A stretch of 46,462 nucleotides of DNA from a virus: IMG/VR virus record IMGVR_UViG_3300035698_001141, positions 1-46,462 of that record. One strand, 5' to 3'. Each line of letters opens with the position of its first letter. Positions within the stretch are counted from its first letter, which is position 1. The notes beneath the pieces were generated by a model, which had not been told where the DNA came from, did not search any database, and was given only the letters and a program-made list of their open reading frames with translations. Both the position numbers and the translations under genes were made by a program. Shown here piece by piece: positions 22,494 to 29,260 of this stretch.

Positions 22494-22862
22494 TCAGAAC
22501 GTCTCGACAGTGTCGTCAGCGTAGGCGACCTGTCGGGTGCATACGAGAATGTGCCGAGTGCGTGTGAGGTCTTCTGGACTGAACGGTGCCCATCGCTGCG
22601 TGATCTGATCATTGGTCACGACAGGTGCGTCATCAATCCCGAACGGTAGAAGCAACCGATCTAAGACGTCATACACCCTGATGGAACCATCGACCGCGAC
22701 CGGGGGTGTCTCTAAATTGACGTCCAGCGTGACAGTGATCTTACCCTCATCATCAACGACCCATGACGACGCGGTGATCGCCGTGCTGGACCCTTGGTTG
22801 CAAAACGGCGCGGCGCTGGCAGTGCTTGCCGCGAGTATGAGTGCTGTTGCTAATTTAATCAT
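22494..22862 (-). CDS. Small exported protein
   Basis: The 122-residue protein starts MIKLATALILAASTASAAPF, a clear Sec signal peptide (Lys, hydrophobic core, AxA cleavage site near residues 16-18). The mature part of about 104 residues is predicted to be beta-rich (VVDDEGKITVTLDVNLETPP), with two cysteines (Cys20, and one near the end). The ATG at 22862 overlaps the stop of the gene before it (ATGA) and is preceded by GGAGACTGGA. In the phage it could be a periplasmic or superinfection factor, but no family is recognised. Confidence 0.7.
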   Translation of the reverse strand: MIKLATALILAASTASAAPFCNQGSSTAITASSWVVDDEGKITVTLDVNLETPPVAVDGSIRVYDVLDRLLLPFGIDDAPVVTNDQITQRWAPFSPEDLTRTRHILVCTRQVAYADDTVETF

Positions 22863-23104
22863 TCCAGTCTCCATATCTTGAGGGCGTCGTCGGGCTGACG
22901 TTTGGTTGTTATTTCCCATCCGTCAGGGATTACCTGCCGAACGAGTATTTGTAGCTGACGCACAGCGACGTCAGGTGCGCTAATTACCATATGTTTCCCT
23001 GCGGCGGTGAGGTCGGACCTGATTGCTGCGTCGAGTGCATTTCGCATGGTATGTTGCCGGTAATTACCGGGGGCGTCGTTAATTGTGTCTATAATTTTAA
23101 TCAT
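22859..23104 (-). CDS. Hypothetical protein, first gene of a minus-strand pair
   Basis: The 81-residue protein (MIKIIDTINDAPGNYRQHTM ...) has a helical first half (RNALDAAIRSDLTAAGKHMV), a short strand-helix middle (DVAVRQLQILVRQVI) and a C-terminus ending DDALKIWRLE. It is cytoplasmic in appearance. It is read from the A/T-rich divergent region and is coupled to the exported protein gene. The two-gene transcription unit is opposite to all its neighbours, so it may be under separate (for example prophage-stage) control. Confidence 0.6.
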   Translation of the reverse strand: MIKIIDTINDAPGNYRQHTMRNALDAAIRSDLTAAGKHMVISAPDVAVRQLQILVRQVIPDGWEITTKRQPDDALKIWRLE

Positions 23105-23384
23105 ATTAGCTGGCTAACGTAAACGGCCCGATCCGTCAAGTGGATTAAAAATGGCGAGGGTATGACATCGTTGATATCATTGACTAATCCGATTCTAGGT
23201 GACGGCTGTGTCCGCTGGTTGACGGCGTATTTGTCAATGTTCACAGTGGGTTGGGAGATATCGGACATTACTTTACTATTTTCTATACTCTATAGAGATA
23301 AAAGTGATAGTATGTATATATAGATACACCTGATTATATCTCCTACCGACTGAAATGGGTGTGTCCGACATGGAGTCGTGACCG
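23105..23384. promoter_or_regulatory. A/T-rich divergent intergenic region
   Basis: This 280-base region lies between two divergent transcription units. It contains a perfect 10-bp palindrome CTCTATAGAG at 23288-23297, and an inverted pair TCGGACA (23261-23267) and TGTCCGA (23362-23368). A run of T/A-rich sequence spans 23275-23340 (TATGTATATATAGATA). Promoters for both directions and operators are likely. The minus-strand pair begins right at its left edge. A 54-codon frame at 23162 exists but its ribosome site is too close to the ATG. Confidence 0.5.
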
Positions 23385-23852
23385 ATGATAAATTATGAAA
23401 CACTGTGTAAATTACCGACGTCGCTAATTAACGGACGACCCGCTATTTATAGACATCATATCGTATGGGCGATGAATAACGATTACATCCCTGATCGTAT
23501 CGGGCGTATTGATGGTGATCTGAATAACGACAAGATTGATAACCTGTACGACATGGCGTTCGGTCTGCCGATAATGTCGGCGCTCGCGGTACCCAAGTGT
23601 CGGTACTATAAATTACTGACAGACTACCCGAACATTAGCGACGCCGCAGTCGAGGTGATGCGCAAGCCGTTGCCCGATCATGTGCGCGATGACGTACTCG
23701 GTTTTTTCCGGTCGCATTCCATCTTCGTACCCATTGGCGATGTTGTCGTGGACAAAGCGACCGGGGTGGTCAAATTGCGGCGGTTCGTGATTGAACGGAT
23801 GGTGGAAGATGGTGATCTGTGCTATGACGGCTCATGCTTCAAATTGACTTAA
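23385..23852 (+). CDS. HNH-like protein with altered active-site motif
   Basis: The 155-residue protein has an HNH_3-type layout: IYRHHIVWAMNNDYIPDRIG followed by RIDGDLNNDKIDNLYDM. This parallels the phage homing-type signature ...DHIDGd..NN...NL. The expected first catalytic His of DHIDG is Arg here (GRIDG), so nuclease activity may be lost or may use another residue. The C-terminal 100 residues are not recognised. It could be a degraded endonuclease or a DNA-binding protein derived from one. It overlaps the next gene by 19 bases. Confidence 0.6.
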   Translation: MINYETLCKLPTSLINGRPAIYRHHIVWAMNNDYIPDRIGRIDGDLNNDKIDNLYDMAFGLPIMSALAVPKCRYYKLLTDYPNISDAAVEVMRKPLPDHVRDDVLGFFRSHSIFVPIGDVVVDKATGVVKLRRFVIERMVEDGDLCYDGSCFKLT

Positions 23853-24454
23853 CCAGTGATATTGATCGTGCCATGTCAGAAGTTGATAGCTTCTTTCGGA
23901 CACAGATTCCGTTCGGCACATCACGCGCACTGAACGACACGATCTTCGACGTGCGCAAGCGTATCGTTGGTTCGACCTATCCTGAAGCGTTCACCGTTCG
24001 TAACCGCGCGTTCCCCGGTCGGCTGTTCCGCGTCATACCTAAAGCCACCAAGACACGACTTGAGACGATCCTGACGACAACACTCGACCGCACGTTCATC
24101 GAGCGGCACGTCATGGGTGGCACCAAGCGCGGCAAGTCAGGTGGCCGTGTGGCGATCCCCACAAACCCTGAGAAGATGCGTTCAAGCAACGGTCGTATTC
24201 GTGCGCCAATGAAGCCCTTGCGGATCGGTACGCGCAAAGATGTGTTCACAATTGATCAAGGGAACCGTAAATTGATCTTGAAACGTGGGCGTAAGGGCGC
24301 AGATAACGAATTACTGTATGTTATCGTACCTGAAGCGAACATCAGAAAGCGGTTCAGGTTCTACGAGGACGCTGAAAAGACCGCACTCAGGGTTTTTTCT
24401 GGTCACTGGAACACAAACATGAATAAAGCGATCCGCACCTCAAGATTTAGTTGA
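23834..24454 (+). CDS. Virion-protein-like gene outside the structural operon
   Basis: The 206-residue protein begins LQIDLTSDIDRAMSEVDSFF and continues PFGTSRALNDTIFDVRK, FTVRNRAFPGRLFRVIPKAT and a GGTKRGKSGGRVAIP segment. I recall this arrangement (N-terminal helix, ALN.T..DVR, FT.RN, GGT...G..A.P, C-terminal R.RF...A) from phage proteins annotated as minor tail or virion proteins. It is very basic. Its place here, far from the tail operon and behind the HNH-like gene, is odd. A structural or ejected protein is likely, but the assignment is from pattern memory. Confidence 0.5.
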   Translation: MLQIDLTSDIDRAMSEVDSFFRTQIPFGTSRALNDTIFDVRKRIVGSTYPEAFTVRNRAFPGRLFRVIPKATKTRLETILTTTLDRTFIERHVMGGTKRGKSGGRVAIPTNPEKMRSSNGRIRAPMKPLRIGTRKDVFTIDQGNRKLILKRGRKGADNELLYVIVPEANIRKRFRFYEDAEKTALRVFSGHWNTNMNKAIRTSRFS

Positions 24455-24485
24455 CGTTTTGTAACGTCAATATATAATCGTAAAC

Positions 24486-24953
24486 ATGAACAATACAGAT
24501 GTACCGATTCTCTTTCTCGCGAGGCGTGTGCCAACAGGTAGTAACGGGCGGGGGAACCTAAGATTCCGCAATGGAATCCTCATTTCTTATGACGACGTGG
24601 TGGCATCATTTACGCCGACCGGGGAGTTATTGGTTTCCGCAGACACATTTACTGCGACCAGTTCCCGCCACCAGTCGGCAATTAAGCGCGCGGCTGAAAA
24701 CTATACTCTTGTACCTGACCTCACGACACTGGTCGAGATTGCCGAGCGTCGTGAGGCTGATGTGATCATGAAGTACCTGCTGCGTCGTAAAATGGCGATC
24801 AGTGAGTACGAGCGTAAGATGGAAGCGTCTCGCTCGCCCAACATGCGCGTTTACCACGTTGAACGGATCGCAATGGAATATGCTGCGGCAAGGCGCGCAA
24901 TCAAATTCCTGCCATTCGATCAAGCATTGGCGGTTTTTTCCGAATGGTCCTAA
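24486..24953 (+). CDS. Hypothetical phage protein (possible DUF8033-like)
   Basis: The 155-residue protein contains RFRNGILISYDDVVASFTPT and LLVSADTFTATSSRHQSAIK. The latter matches a short beta-type module with a TSRHQ signature that I associate with phage DUF8033-like proteins. The rest is helical (EADVIMKYLLRRKMAISEYE). The first 16 residues look like a beta start. The gene ends at the beginning of the 23-bp repeats. Function unknown. Confidence 0.55.
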   Translation: MNNTDVPILFLARRVPTGSNGRGNLRFRNGILISYDDVVASFTPTGELLVSADTFTATSSRHQSAIKRAAENYTLVPDLTTLVEIAERREADVIMKYLLRRKMAISEYERKMEASRSPNMRVYHVERIAMEYAAARRAIKFLPFDQALAVFSEWS

Positions 24954-24956
24954 CGT

Positions 24957-25024
24957 AATACGGATTTTTTCCGGTGGCTAATACGGATTTTTTCTGCACC
25001 CCTATACGGATTTTTTCCGGTGGG
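24957..25024 (+). repeat. Three iteron-like repeats with exact 23-bp period
   Basis: The sequence TACGGATTTTTTC recurs with CGGA at 24961, 24984 and 25007, spaced exactly 23 bp. Copies 1 and 3 share TACGGATTTTTTCCGGTGG fully; copy 2 diverges after TTTTTTC. CGGA and TCCG are complementary across the T-run, so each copy 1 and 3 is also a small hairpin. A looser copy (CGGTTTTTTCCG) lies in the preceding gene at 24931. Iterons of this kind typically bind replication initiators, but a regulatory role is equally possible. Confidence 0.6.
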
Positions 25025-25090
25025 GGTGTATGTGTTTGAAAATTTGAGTCTCGATTCCACTTTGAGTTTGAATGGCGTTCAAAAATTATA

Positions 25091-25141
25091 GTTGCATAAT
25101 TGCAACAGTTGCATAAATATCACATATTTTAAGGTGTTGCA
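25091..25141. promoter_or_regulatory. Palindrome and GTTGCA repeats upstream of the small-gene operon
   Basis: GTTGCATAATTGCAAC at 25091-25106 is a 6-bp inverted repeat with a 4-bp centre. Further GTTGCA copies are at 25108 and 25136. The surrounding 25080-25180 is A/T-rich, and TTGCAA at 25100 could serve as -35 for a weak -10 around 25123-25130. This looks like an operator/promoter region, or the A/T-rich part of an origin, next to the iteron-like repeats. Confidence 0.45.
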
Positions 25142-25209
25142 GTCAAACAAATTAGCGTACTAATTTAATCGCAGACGGAATCAGACGTAACAAAACAAGG
25201 ATTAAGTTT

Positions 25210-25821
25210 ATGCCACGCGACATCGCAACGACGCTCTACACCTATTCCGAATTAAGTGAGACCGCGCAAGAAAAGGCGCGCGACGGATACCGCGCCGGGG
25301 GGCTGGATTATGAATGGTGGGATGGAGTCTATTCTGATTTTGAAGCAATCGCCGCAATCTTGGGAATTGAGGTGTCCAATAAATACTTCAGCGGTTTTTG
25401 CTCGCAAGGCGATGGCGCGTCGTTTTTCGGTTCATATTCATATCGTAAGGGCGCATTGCGCGAATTGATCCAGTACGCACCAAAGGATGAAAAACTGCAT
25501 GCAATCGCGCGAACGATGCAGGACGCGCAAAAACGTGTTTTCTACAAGTTGACTGCTGAAATATCGCAAGGGCGCGGTGGCGGGTCTCATGTCCATGAGT
25601 GCACAATGTCCGTTGACGTCCAGCACTATGACGGGGTCGAATGGAGCCAAAACACTTACAACGAATTACAGGACGCCATTCAGGGCGCAATGCGCCACCT
25701 TGCGCAGTGGCACTATTCGCAACTCGAAAGGGAATTTGACTACCTGAGCAGTGACGACGCAATCACGGAGTCTATCGAGGCGAACGAATACGAATACACC
25801 GAATCCGGTTGCATGCAGTAA
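25210..25821 (+). CDS. Hypothetical protein of a phage/plasmid family sometimes called TA antitoxin
   Basis: The 203-residue acidic protein opens LYTYSELSETAQEKARDGYR, then GGLDYEWWDGVYSDFEAIAA and ILGIEVSN.YFSGFCSQGDGASF. This pattern is widespread in phages and is often labelled 'antitoxin of toxin-antitoxin stability system' without clear proof. No toxin gene is recognisable beside it. It opens the cluster of small genes and has a GACGTAACAAA leader. Function should be treated as unknown. Confidence 0.6.
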   Translation: MPRDIATTLYTYSELSETAQEKARDGYRAGGLDYEWWDGVYSDFEAIAAILGIEVSNKYFSGFCSQGDGASFFGSYSYRKGALRELIQYAPKDEKLHAIARTMQDAQKRVFYKLTAEISQGRGGGSHVHECTMSVDVQHYDGVEWSQNTYNELQDAIQGAMRHLAQWHYSQLEREFDYLSSDDAITESIEANEYEYTESGCMQ

Positions 25822-25866
25822 ATTAGCACGCTAATAATAGAGCATAACCTTAACAGGAGATTCGCT

Positions 25867-25959
25867 ATGTTCACCCTTGCAACTGTTCTACTCACTATCG
25901 CAACCGTCGCGACACTTTACGCGGTTTTGTCCACATTGCGCATATGTTTTGCGCGCTAA
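25867..25959 (+). CDS. 30-residue single-pass membrane peptide
   Basis: The ORF MFTLATVLLTIATVATLYAV LSTLRICFAR is one hydrophobic helix (residues 3-23) with a short basic end. It has a strong ribosome binding site (AGGAGA, well spaced). The leader AACAGGAGA-TTCGCT is repeated, with one change, before the next gene at 25982. The well-placed signal makes it a credible small gene. Role unknown. Confidence 0.55.
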   Translation: MFTLATVLLTIATVATLYAVLSTLRICFAR

Positions 25960-25981
25960 CAACCTCAACAGGAGACTCGCT

Positions 25982-26218
25982 ATGCTTTCAACTTATGAAA
26001 TCGGCAACACTTACAACGCTGTTCGCGCCATTGTCAGCCATTCGTGCCGCAACCGGGTAGAGGTCCGTTTTCCGGCTGGCGACACTTTCGCAATGGATAC
26101 CGCGAACGAACGCGGGCTTAATCCTGAACCGTCAAAAAACCTGAAGGGTTATCTTTTCGGGTATCGGTTTTGGTGTAACAGTAAGACGGCGCGCGCGTTC
26201 GTCGCGTTCTGTGAATAG
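25982..26218 (+). CDS. Small hypothetical protein
   Basis: The 78-residue protein (MLSTYEIGNTYNAVRAIVSH ...) has a small beta-rich body, RNRVEVRFPAGDTFAMDTAN, and a basic C-terminus with YLFGYRFWCNSKTARAF. The ATG at 25982 follows AGGAGACTCGCT, nearly identical to the leader of the preceding gene; the frame itself is open further upstream. No family recognised. Confidence 0.6.
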   Translation: MLSTYEIGNTYNAVRAIVSHSCRNRVEVRFPAGDTFAMDTANERGLNPEPSKNLKGYLFGYRFWCNSKTARAFVAFCE

Positions 26219-26248
26219 TTTAGACGTAACAAATTAGGGAATAAGATA

Positions 26249-26833
26249 ATGTTCAGTCCAGATAAAGACACGATTCAGGCATTCGGCGCACTACTTGCGG
26301 CACAATTCGGAACTGAATTACATAAAGATTGCCGCGAATTTCATTGGCGTTTTTGGTTTGATCTTAATTCCACTACGCGCATCAATTGCGATTGCAGCAA
26401 GCCCGTTGTGAATTATACCGTTCTGGTCCCCGGCCCCGTGGGGATTCAATCGTCAACCGAGGTTTACCGTGGCGCAAATATGTCGCGCGGCGTTCAAGTT
26501 GCTGCAAAGCTAATCAGCGAACGGTTATTACCAGACTCCGCGCAAGCTGTTTCTGATATACTTTTCAAGCGTGCTGAAAAGGTCGCGACGCTTGCGATGC
26601 TTGAAAAGAAACGGGATCAACTTCAGCGCAAATATGAATTCATGTACCCTTTCAGTATTGAAAGTGATCATAAGATAATATTGAAAAGCAAGTATGGGGC
26701 GAAAGTATCGTTCAGCGGGTATGTCTACGCAGGTGGCGACAAGTATCGGCTAACGTCTGAAGGGTCTGGCGTCAGATGTGACGACATCGACACTAAGGCC
26801 GGACGCGCTCTATTGAAGGCGTTAAGTCAATGA
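26249..26833 (+). CDS. Hypothetical protein
   Basis: The 194-residue protein (MFSPDKDTIQAFGALLAAQF ...) is a helix-rich soluble protein. A predicted coiled coil (MLEKKRDQLQRKYEFMYPFS) separates the first part from a C-terminal beta segment (KVSFSGYVYAGGDKYRLTSE). The leader GACGTAACAAATTAGGG resembles that of 25210. The stop overlaps the next ATG (ATGA). No family recognised. Confidence 0.6.
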   Translation: MFSPDKDTIQAFGALLAAQFGTELHKDCREFHWRFWFDLNSTTRINCDCSKPVVNYTVLVPGPVGIQSSTEVYRGANMSRGVQVAAKLISERLLPDSAQAVSDILFKRAEKVATLAMLEKKRDQLQRKYEFMYPFSIESDHKIILKSKYGAKVSFSGYVYAGGDKYRLTSEGSGVRCDDIDTKAGRALLKALSQ

Positions 26834-27012
26834 ATGAATACCACTTAGAGGTTCGTTGCCGCGACATTGGCGCGCAAGGTATCTTTGAATACCGCACATT
26901 TCGCGACGTTCCTATGACCGCTATGACGTCACAAGCCGCAATTGAAGCCCTTAGCGCATTTGTGGAAATTAACCATGTCCGCACGATATGGTCGAAACAG
27001 GGAGTTGAATAA
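26830..27012 (+). CDS. Small hypothetical protein
   Basis: The 60-residue protein (MNEYHLEVRCRDIGAQGIFE ...) has a strand-strand-helix look: YHLEVRCRD, YRTFRDVP, then AAIEALSAFVEINHVRTIW. It overlaps the upstream gene (ATGA), and the stop abuts the next ATG. No family recognised. Confidence 0.6.
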   Translation: MNEYHLEVRCRDIGAQGIFEYRTFRDVPMTAMTSQAAIEALSAFVEINHVRTIWSKQGVE

Positions 27013-27471
27013 ATGACTAAGTTCTTATCAACTAAGGCTAAACGCAAGGTCATGGCTAAATTCGTTAGTGACACCGCAACTGAAATAATGGGAATCCCTG
27101 TTATTCTGGAACCTTGCGCACACTACCCGGATGAATTTCAATTCCGCATGGAAAATTTCGAGACTGACAACGGCGAGGTTCATCATTGCGTTATCGACGT
27201 ATGTCCACGCGGTGTGAATGTGCACATTAAATTCCCGCGCGCCTTTGGTCATAAATGGAACCATTATATATGGCCCTATGCGGAAACAACCGACCCGTTC
27301 TTTTACGAAAGGCAGGTTGAGTCTGAATTATGGCGCATCTTGTCTAAGACAATCCCAAACGGCGCAACCCGACAAGACCGCCCAAGCATGTTTGATTATT
27401 GGGAGCATGAGCGCGCACTATTTGCGGCGGGTAAGTTTTCGAAAATATATAGTGTTGAGGTTGCCGCATGA
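27013..27471 (+). CDS. Hypothetical protein
   Basis: The 152-residue protein starts with a basic region (FLSTKAKRKVMAKFVSDTAT). A beta-rich core (GIPVILEPCAHYPDEFQFRM) and a C-terminal helical part with GATRQDRPSMFDYWEHERAL follow. It follows its upstream neighbour with no gap and overlaps the next ATG. No family recognised. Confidence 0.6.
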   Translation: MTKFLSTKAKRKVMAKFVSDTATEIMGIPVILEPCAHYPDEFQFRMENFETDNGEVHHCVIDVCPRGVNVHIKFPRAFGHKWNHYIWPYAETTDPFFYERQVESELWRILSKTIPNGATRQDRPSMFDYWEHERALFAAGKFSKIYSVEVAA

Positions 27472-27533
27472 TACGCGACGCAATCGGCTGCATTGCACTT
27501 TTCATCGTGGCGCTTGCGCCGCTGTTTTTGTGA
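27468..27533 (+). CDS. 21-residue membrane peptide
   Basis: The ORF MIRDAIGCIALFIVALAPLFL is a short N-terminal charged segment plus one hydrophobic helix. Its ATG overlaps the upstream stop (ATGA), giving coupling, and the next gene follows after 11 bases with a GAGGTAACAAA leader. It may be an authentic micro-protein like the 30-residue one at 25867. Confidence 0.45.
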   Translation: MIRDAIGCIALFIVALAPLFL

Positions 27534-27544
27534 GGTAACAAACT

Positions 27545-27799
27545 ATGGCATATTATACTGATACCTGTGACGGTAATTTGATCGAATACGACCCTTGCGA
27601 TTTATGGGATGCAAAGATCATTTGTGAGCATGCATTACAATCGGCGCGCGACTTTGAAACGCGCATGGGGTTCCGCCCGTTTTGGGCGGATGCTGTTGAG
27701 ATTAGGCGCGGTAAAGCCGGTTTGGGTAGTAATGCCGGGTCAGAGCGAAACGCTAAGATCGTAGCACAGACAACGTTGTTCAAGGGGTTCAAGGTATGA
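27545..27799 (+). CDS. Small hypothetical protein
   Basis: The 84-residue protein (MAYYTDTCDGNLIEYDPCDL ...) has an acidic N-terminal half and a basic end (GKAGLGSNAGSERNAKIVAQ). A conserved-looking region is FRPFWADAVEIRRG. The leader TGAGGTAACAAACT precedes the ATG. It overlaps the next start by four bases. No family recognised. Confidence 0.6.
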   Translation: MAYYTDTCDGNLIEYDPCDLWDAKIICEHALQSARDFETRMGFRPFWADAVEIRRGKAGLGSNAGSERNAKIVAQTTLFKGFKV

Positions 27800-27993
27800 C
27801 TCATCCAATTAAGTCAGACCAACGGTACACCGTGACAAGTGAGTTTTGCGGATATGAAAAGCCGCAATGGGTCATTCGTTTTTGTGGTGACTGGATCGAC
27901 AAGCGTTCAACCTATGGCGCGGCGGTATTGCGCGCAACGGGTCACAGAATGGAACGTCAGGGCGCGCTTGTAGTCGTAGGGGTGACATCATGA
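27796..27993 (+). CDS. Small hypothetical protein
   Basis: The 65-residue protein (MTHPIKSDQRYTVTSEFCGY ...) is basic, with a beta-turn-beta start (RYTVTSEFCG.EKPQWVIRF) and an LRATGHRMER helix. It has a good ribosome site (CAAGG). It is coupled at both ends by four-base overlaps. No family recognised. Confidence 0.6.
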   Translation: MTHPIKSDQRYTVTSEFCGYEKPQWVIRFCGDWIDKRSTYGAAVLRATGHRMERQGALVVVGVTS

Positions 27994-28253
27994 ATATTCA
28001 AGGCGCGCGCCGTGTAAAAGATATTGTGAGGGAGCCATTCGTATGGCCGGGTGGATACGAAAAGTTTGCAGTCACAAGCGACGGCGCTTGTATATGCCGC
28101 ACGTGCTGTAGAGATAATTTCAAACTGATATTACATTCAACCATGTTTGAATGTGCGGACGGATGGCAAGTTGATGCGGTGGACGCCACTTGCAACGTAG
28201 ACGGCCCGTTAAACTGTGACCATTGCGGTAATGACGTGGTGGACTCGCAATGA
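27990..28253 (+). CDS. Cysteine-rich, probably zinc-binding small protein
   Basis: The 87-residue protein has CICRTCC early, ECADG in the centre and CNVDGPLNCDHCG near the C-terminus. The pattern is typical of a zinc-ribbon or treble-clef fold. The N-terminal region (GARRVKDIVREPFVWPGGYE) resembles short phage proteins of unknown role. It overlaps both neighbours by four bases (ATGA). Function unknown; nucleic acid or protein binding is plausible. Confidence 0.65.
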   Translation: MNIQGARRVKDIVREPFVWPGGYEKFAVTSDGACICRTCCRDNFKLILHSTMFECADGWQVDAVDATCNVDGPLNCDHCGNDVVDSQ

Positions 28254-28354
28254 TGTACGCCATGATCACGGGTGGCGCGGCGTATCTGATACGCTACCCC
28301 ACATTTAGGGGGATGTTATTAGGCGCGGCGTTTACTACGTTCCTGATAATCTAA
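28250..28354 (+). CDS. 34-residue membrane peptide
   Basis: The ORF MMYAMITGGAAYLIRYPTFR GMLLGAAFTTFLII contains a glycine-rich start and a C-terminal hydrophobic helix. The ATG overlaps the preceding stop (ATGA). It is the last gene before the hairpin at 28382. Third tiny membrane peptide in this cluster. Confidence 0.45.
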   Translation: MMYAMITGGAAYLIRYPTFRGMLLGAAFTTFLII

Positions 28355-28381
28355 CAACACAACACGACAACACGACACGCA

Positions 28382-28407
28382 AGGCGCGCCCATAATACGG
28401 CGCGCCT
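28382..28407 (+). terminator. Hairpin after the small-gene operon (possible terminator)
   Basis: A 9-bp perfect stem AGGCGCGCC / GGCGCGCCT (28382-28390 and 28399-28407) with loop CATAATAC lies 28 bases after the last small gene. The following sequence ATTTGCG has only a weak T-run, so intrinsic termination is not certain. It could also be a processing site or an attenuator before the late genes. Confidence 0.5.
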
Positions 28408-28720
28408 ATTTGCGTTCGTCACGTGGCGAGGCGGTATCGTGTCGCGGTTGTCAATACGTCGCATGCCTTGCGCTATTTAACGCGCGACCGGGGCGAATCA
28501 ATTGGGGTTCATATTGTATTTACCCTCCAATTACAATGGGTTATGCAATTAAGGTACTGTGGCAGATATAACACACCGAGGGTAACGCGCGACCGCAGAT
28601 GATTTCTAGCCATAAAAAATTATAGCTGTTTTCATAAAATCTGGTAATTATTCTGTAATTATGGTATTTGTTACCTCAATCAACTGATTTATGTAACTAT
28701 GTTGCTGAGGGGCTTGCGAT
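28408..28720. promoter_or_regulatory. Non-coding region before the terminase genes
   Basis: This 313-base stretch holds no convincing gene. The sequence TAACGCGCGACCG occurs twice, at 28478-28490 and 28583-28595, 105 bp apart in the same orientation. A promoter-like TTCATA (28508) and TACAAT (28532) pair with 18-bp spacing is present. The right part (28600-28700) is A/T-rich with GTAATTAT repeated at 28646-28662. Being directly upstream of the small terminase of a lambda-type packaging system, it is the expected place for cos. Confidence 0.5.
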
Positions 28721-29260
28721 GTGAATGTCATGAGGGAAATGCCCGGATCGAAACGCCGCCTGAGTATTGAGATTACCGAAGGTGATTTCCTACTGAACCA
28801 AGAAGCGGTGGCGATTTTGGGCAACGTATCCGTACAGACCGTCAATAAATGGATGAAGGGCGAGAACCCACCACCACGGTTTAATGACGGAACTTTCTCA
28901 GCGCGATCCATCGGCGCGTGGCTATCAACACACCGTGCAAATAAGCGAGTGGGTGGGCCAACACAGACCGGATCGGCTGACCGTAATTTAGCTGAAGCGC
29001 GGCTTAAAGAAGCGCAAGCAATCAAGGCTGAACGTGAGAACGAAGTGGCTGATGGTGAACTCGTATTGATCGCCGAAGTCGAGGAAGGCTGGCAAGAAAT
29101 ACTGATGCGCGTTCGCAGCCGGTTGCTTCAGATACCCACATCGCTCGCAATGAATCTGATCGGTGACGACGATCCCGCATCGGTACAGACAAAACTAAAA
29201 AGTGCGATCCACGACGCGCTGACGGAACTGTCCAAAGAAGGTGAAGAACCCGATGAGTGA
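28721..29260 (+). CDS. terS: Terminase small subunit (Nu1-like)
   Basis: The 179-residue DNA-packaging protein has an N-terminal winged helix (LLNQEAVAILGNVSVQTVNK, then WMKGENPPPRF) that recognises phage DNA. A helical oligomerisation region with LAEARLKEAQAIKAERENEV and a C-terminal helix DALTELSKEG follow. This fits the Nu1 family. It pairs with the GpA-type large subunit at 30701. The GTG at 28721 is taken because GAGGGG lies eight bases upstream. An internal ATG at 28730 is possible. Confidence 0.85.
   Translation: MNVMREMPGSKRRLSIEITEGDFLLNQEAVAILGNVSVQTVNKWMKGENPPPRFNDGTFSARSIGAWLSTHRANKRVGGPTQTGSADRNLAEARLKEAQAIKAERENEVADGELVLIAEVEEGWQEILMRVRSRLLQIPTSLAMNLIGDDDPASVQTKLKSAIHDALTELSKEGEEPDE

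Noticed and set aside
23162-23326. 54-codon ORF in the divergent intergenic region
   Set aside because: The GAGGG is only one base from the ATG, composition is like the surrounding A/T-rich non-coding DNA, and it overlaps the probable promoter/operator area.
24957-25024. CRISPR array
   Set aside because: The three copies are contiguous 23-bp units with no unique spacers of CRISPR length and no cas genes nearby.
25210-26218. A complete toxin-antitoxin module
   Set aside because: The 25210 product belongs to a family labelled antitoxin only by annotation habit; no toxin-like partner is recognisable beside it.
28621-28677. Minus-strand mini-gene behind the orphan GAGGTAACAAA leader
   Set aside because: The only following ATG frame is nine codons long and too far from the leader.
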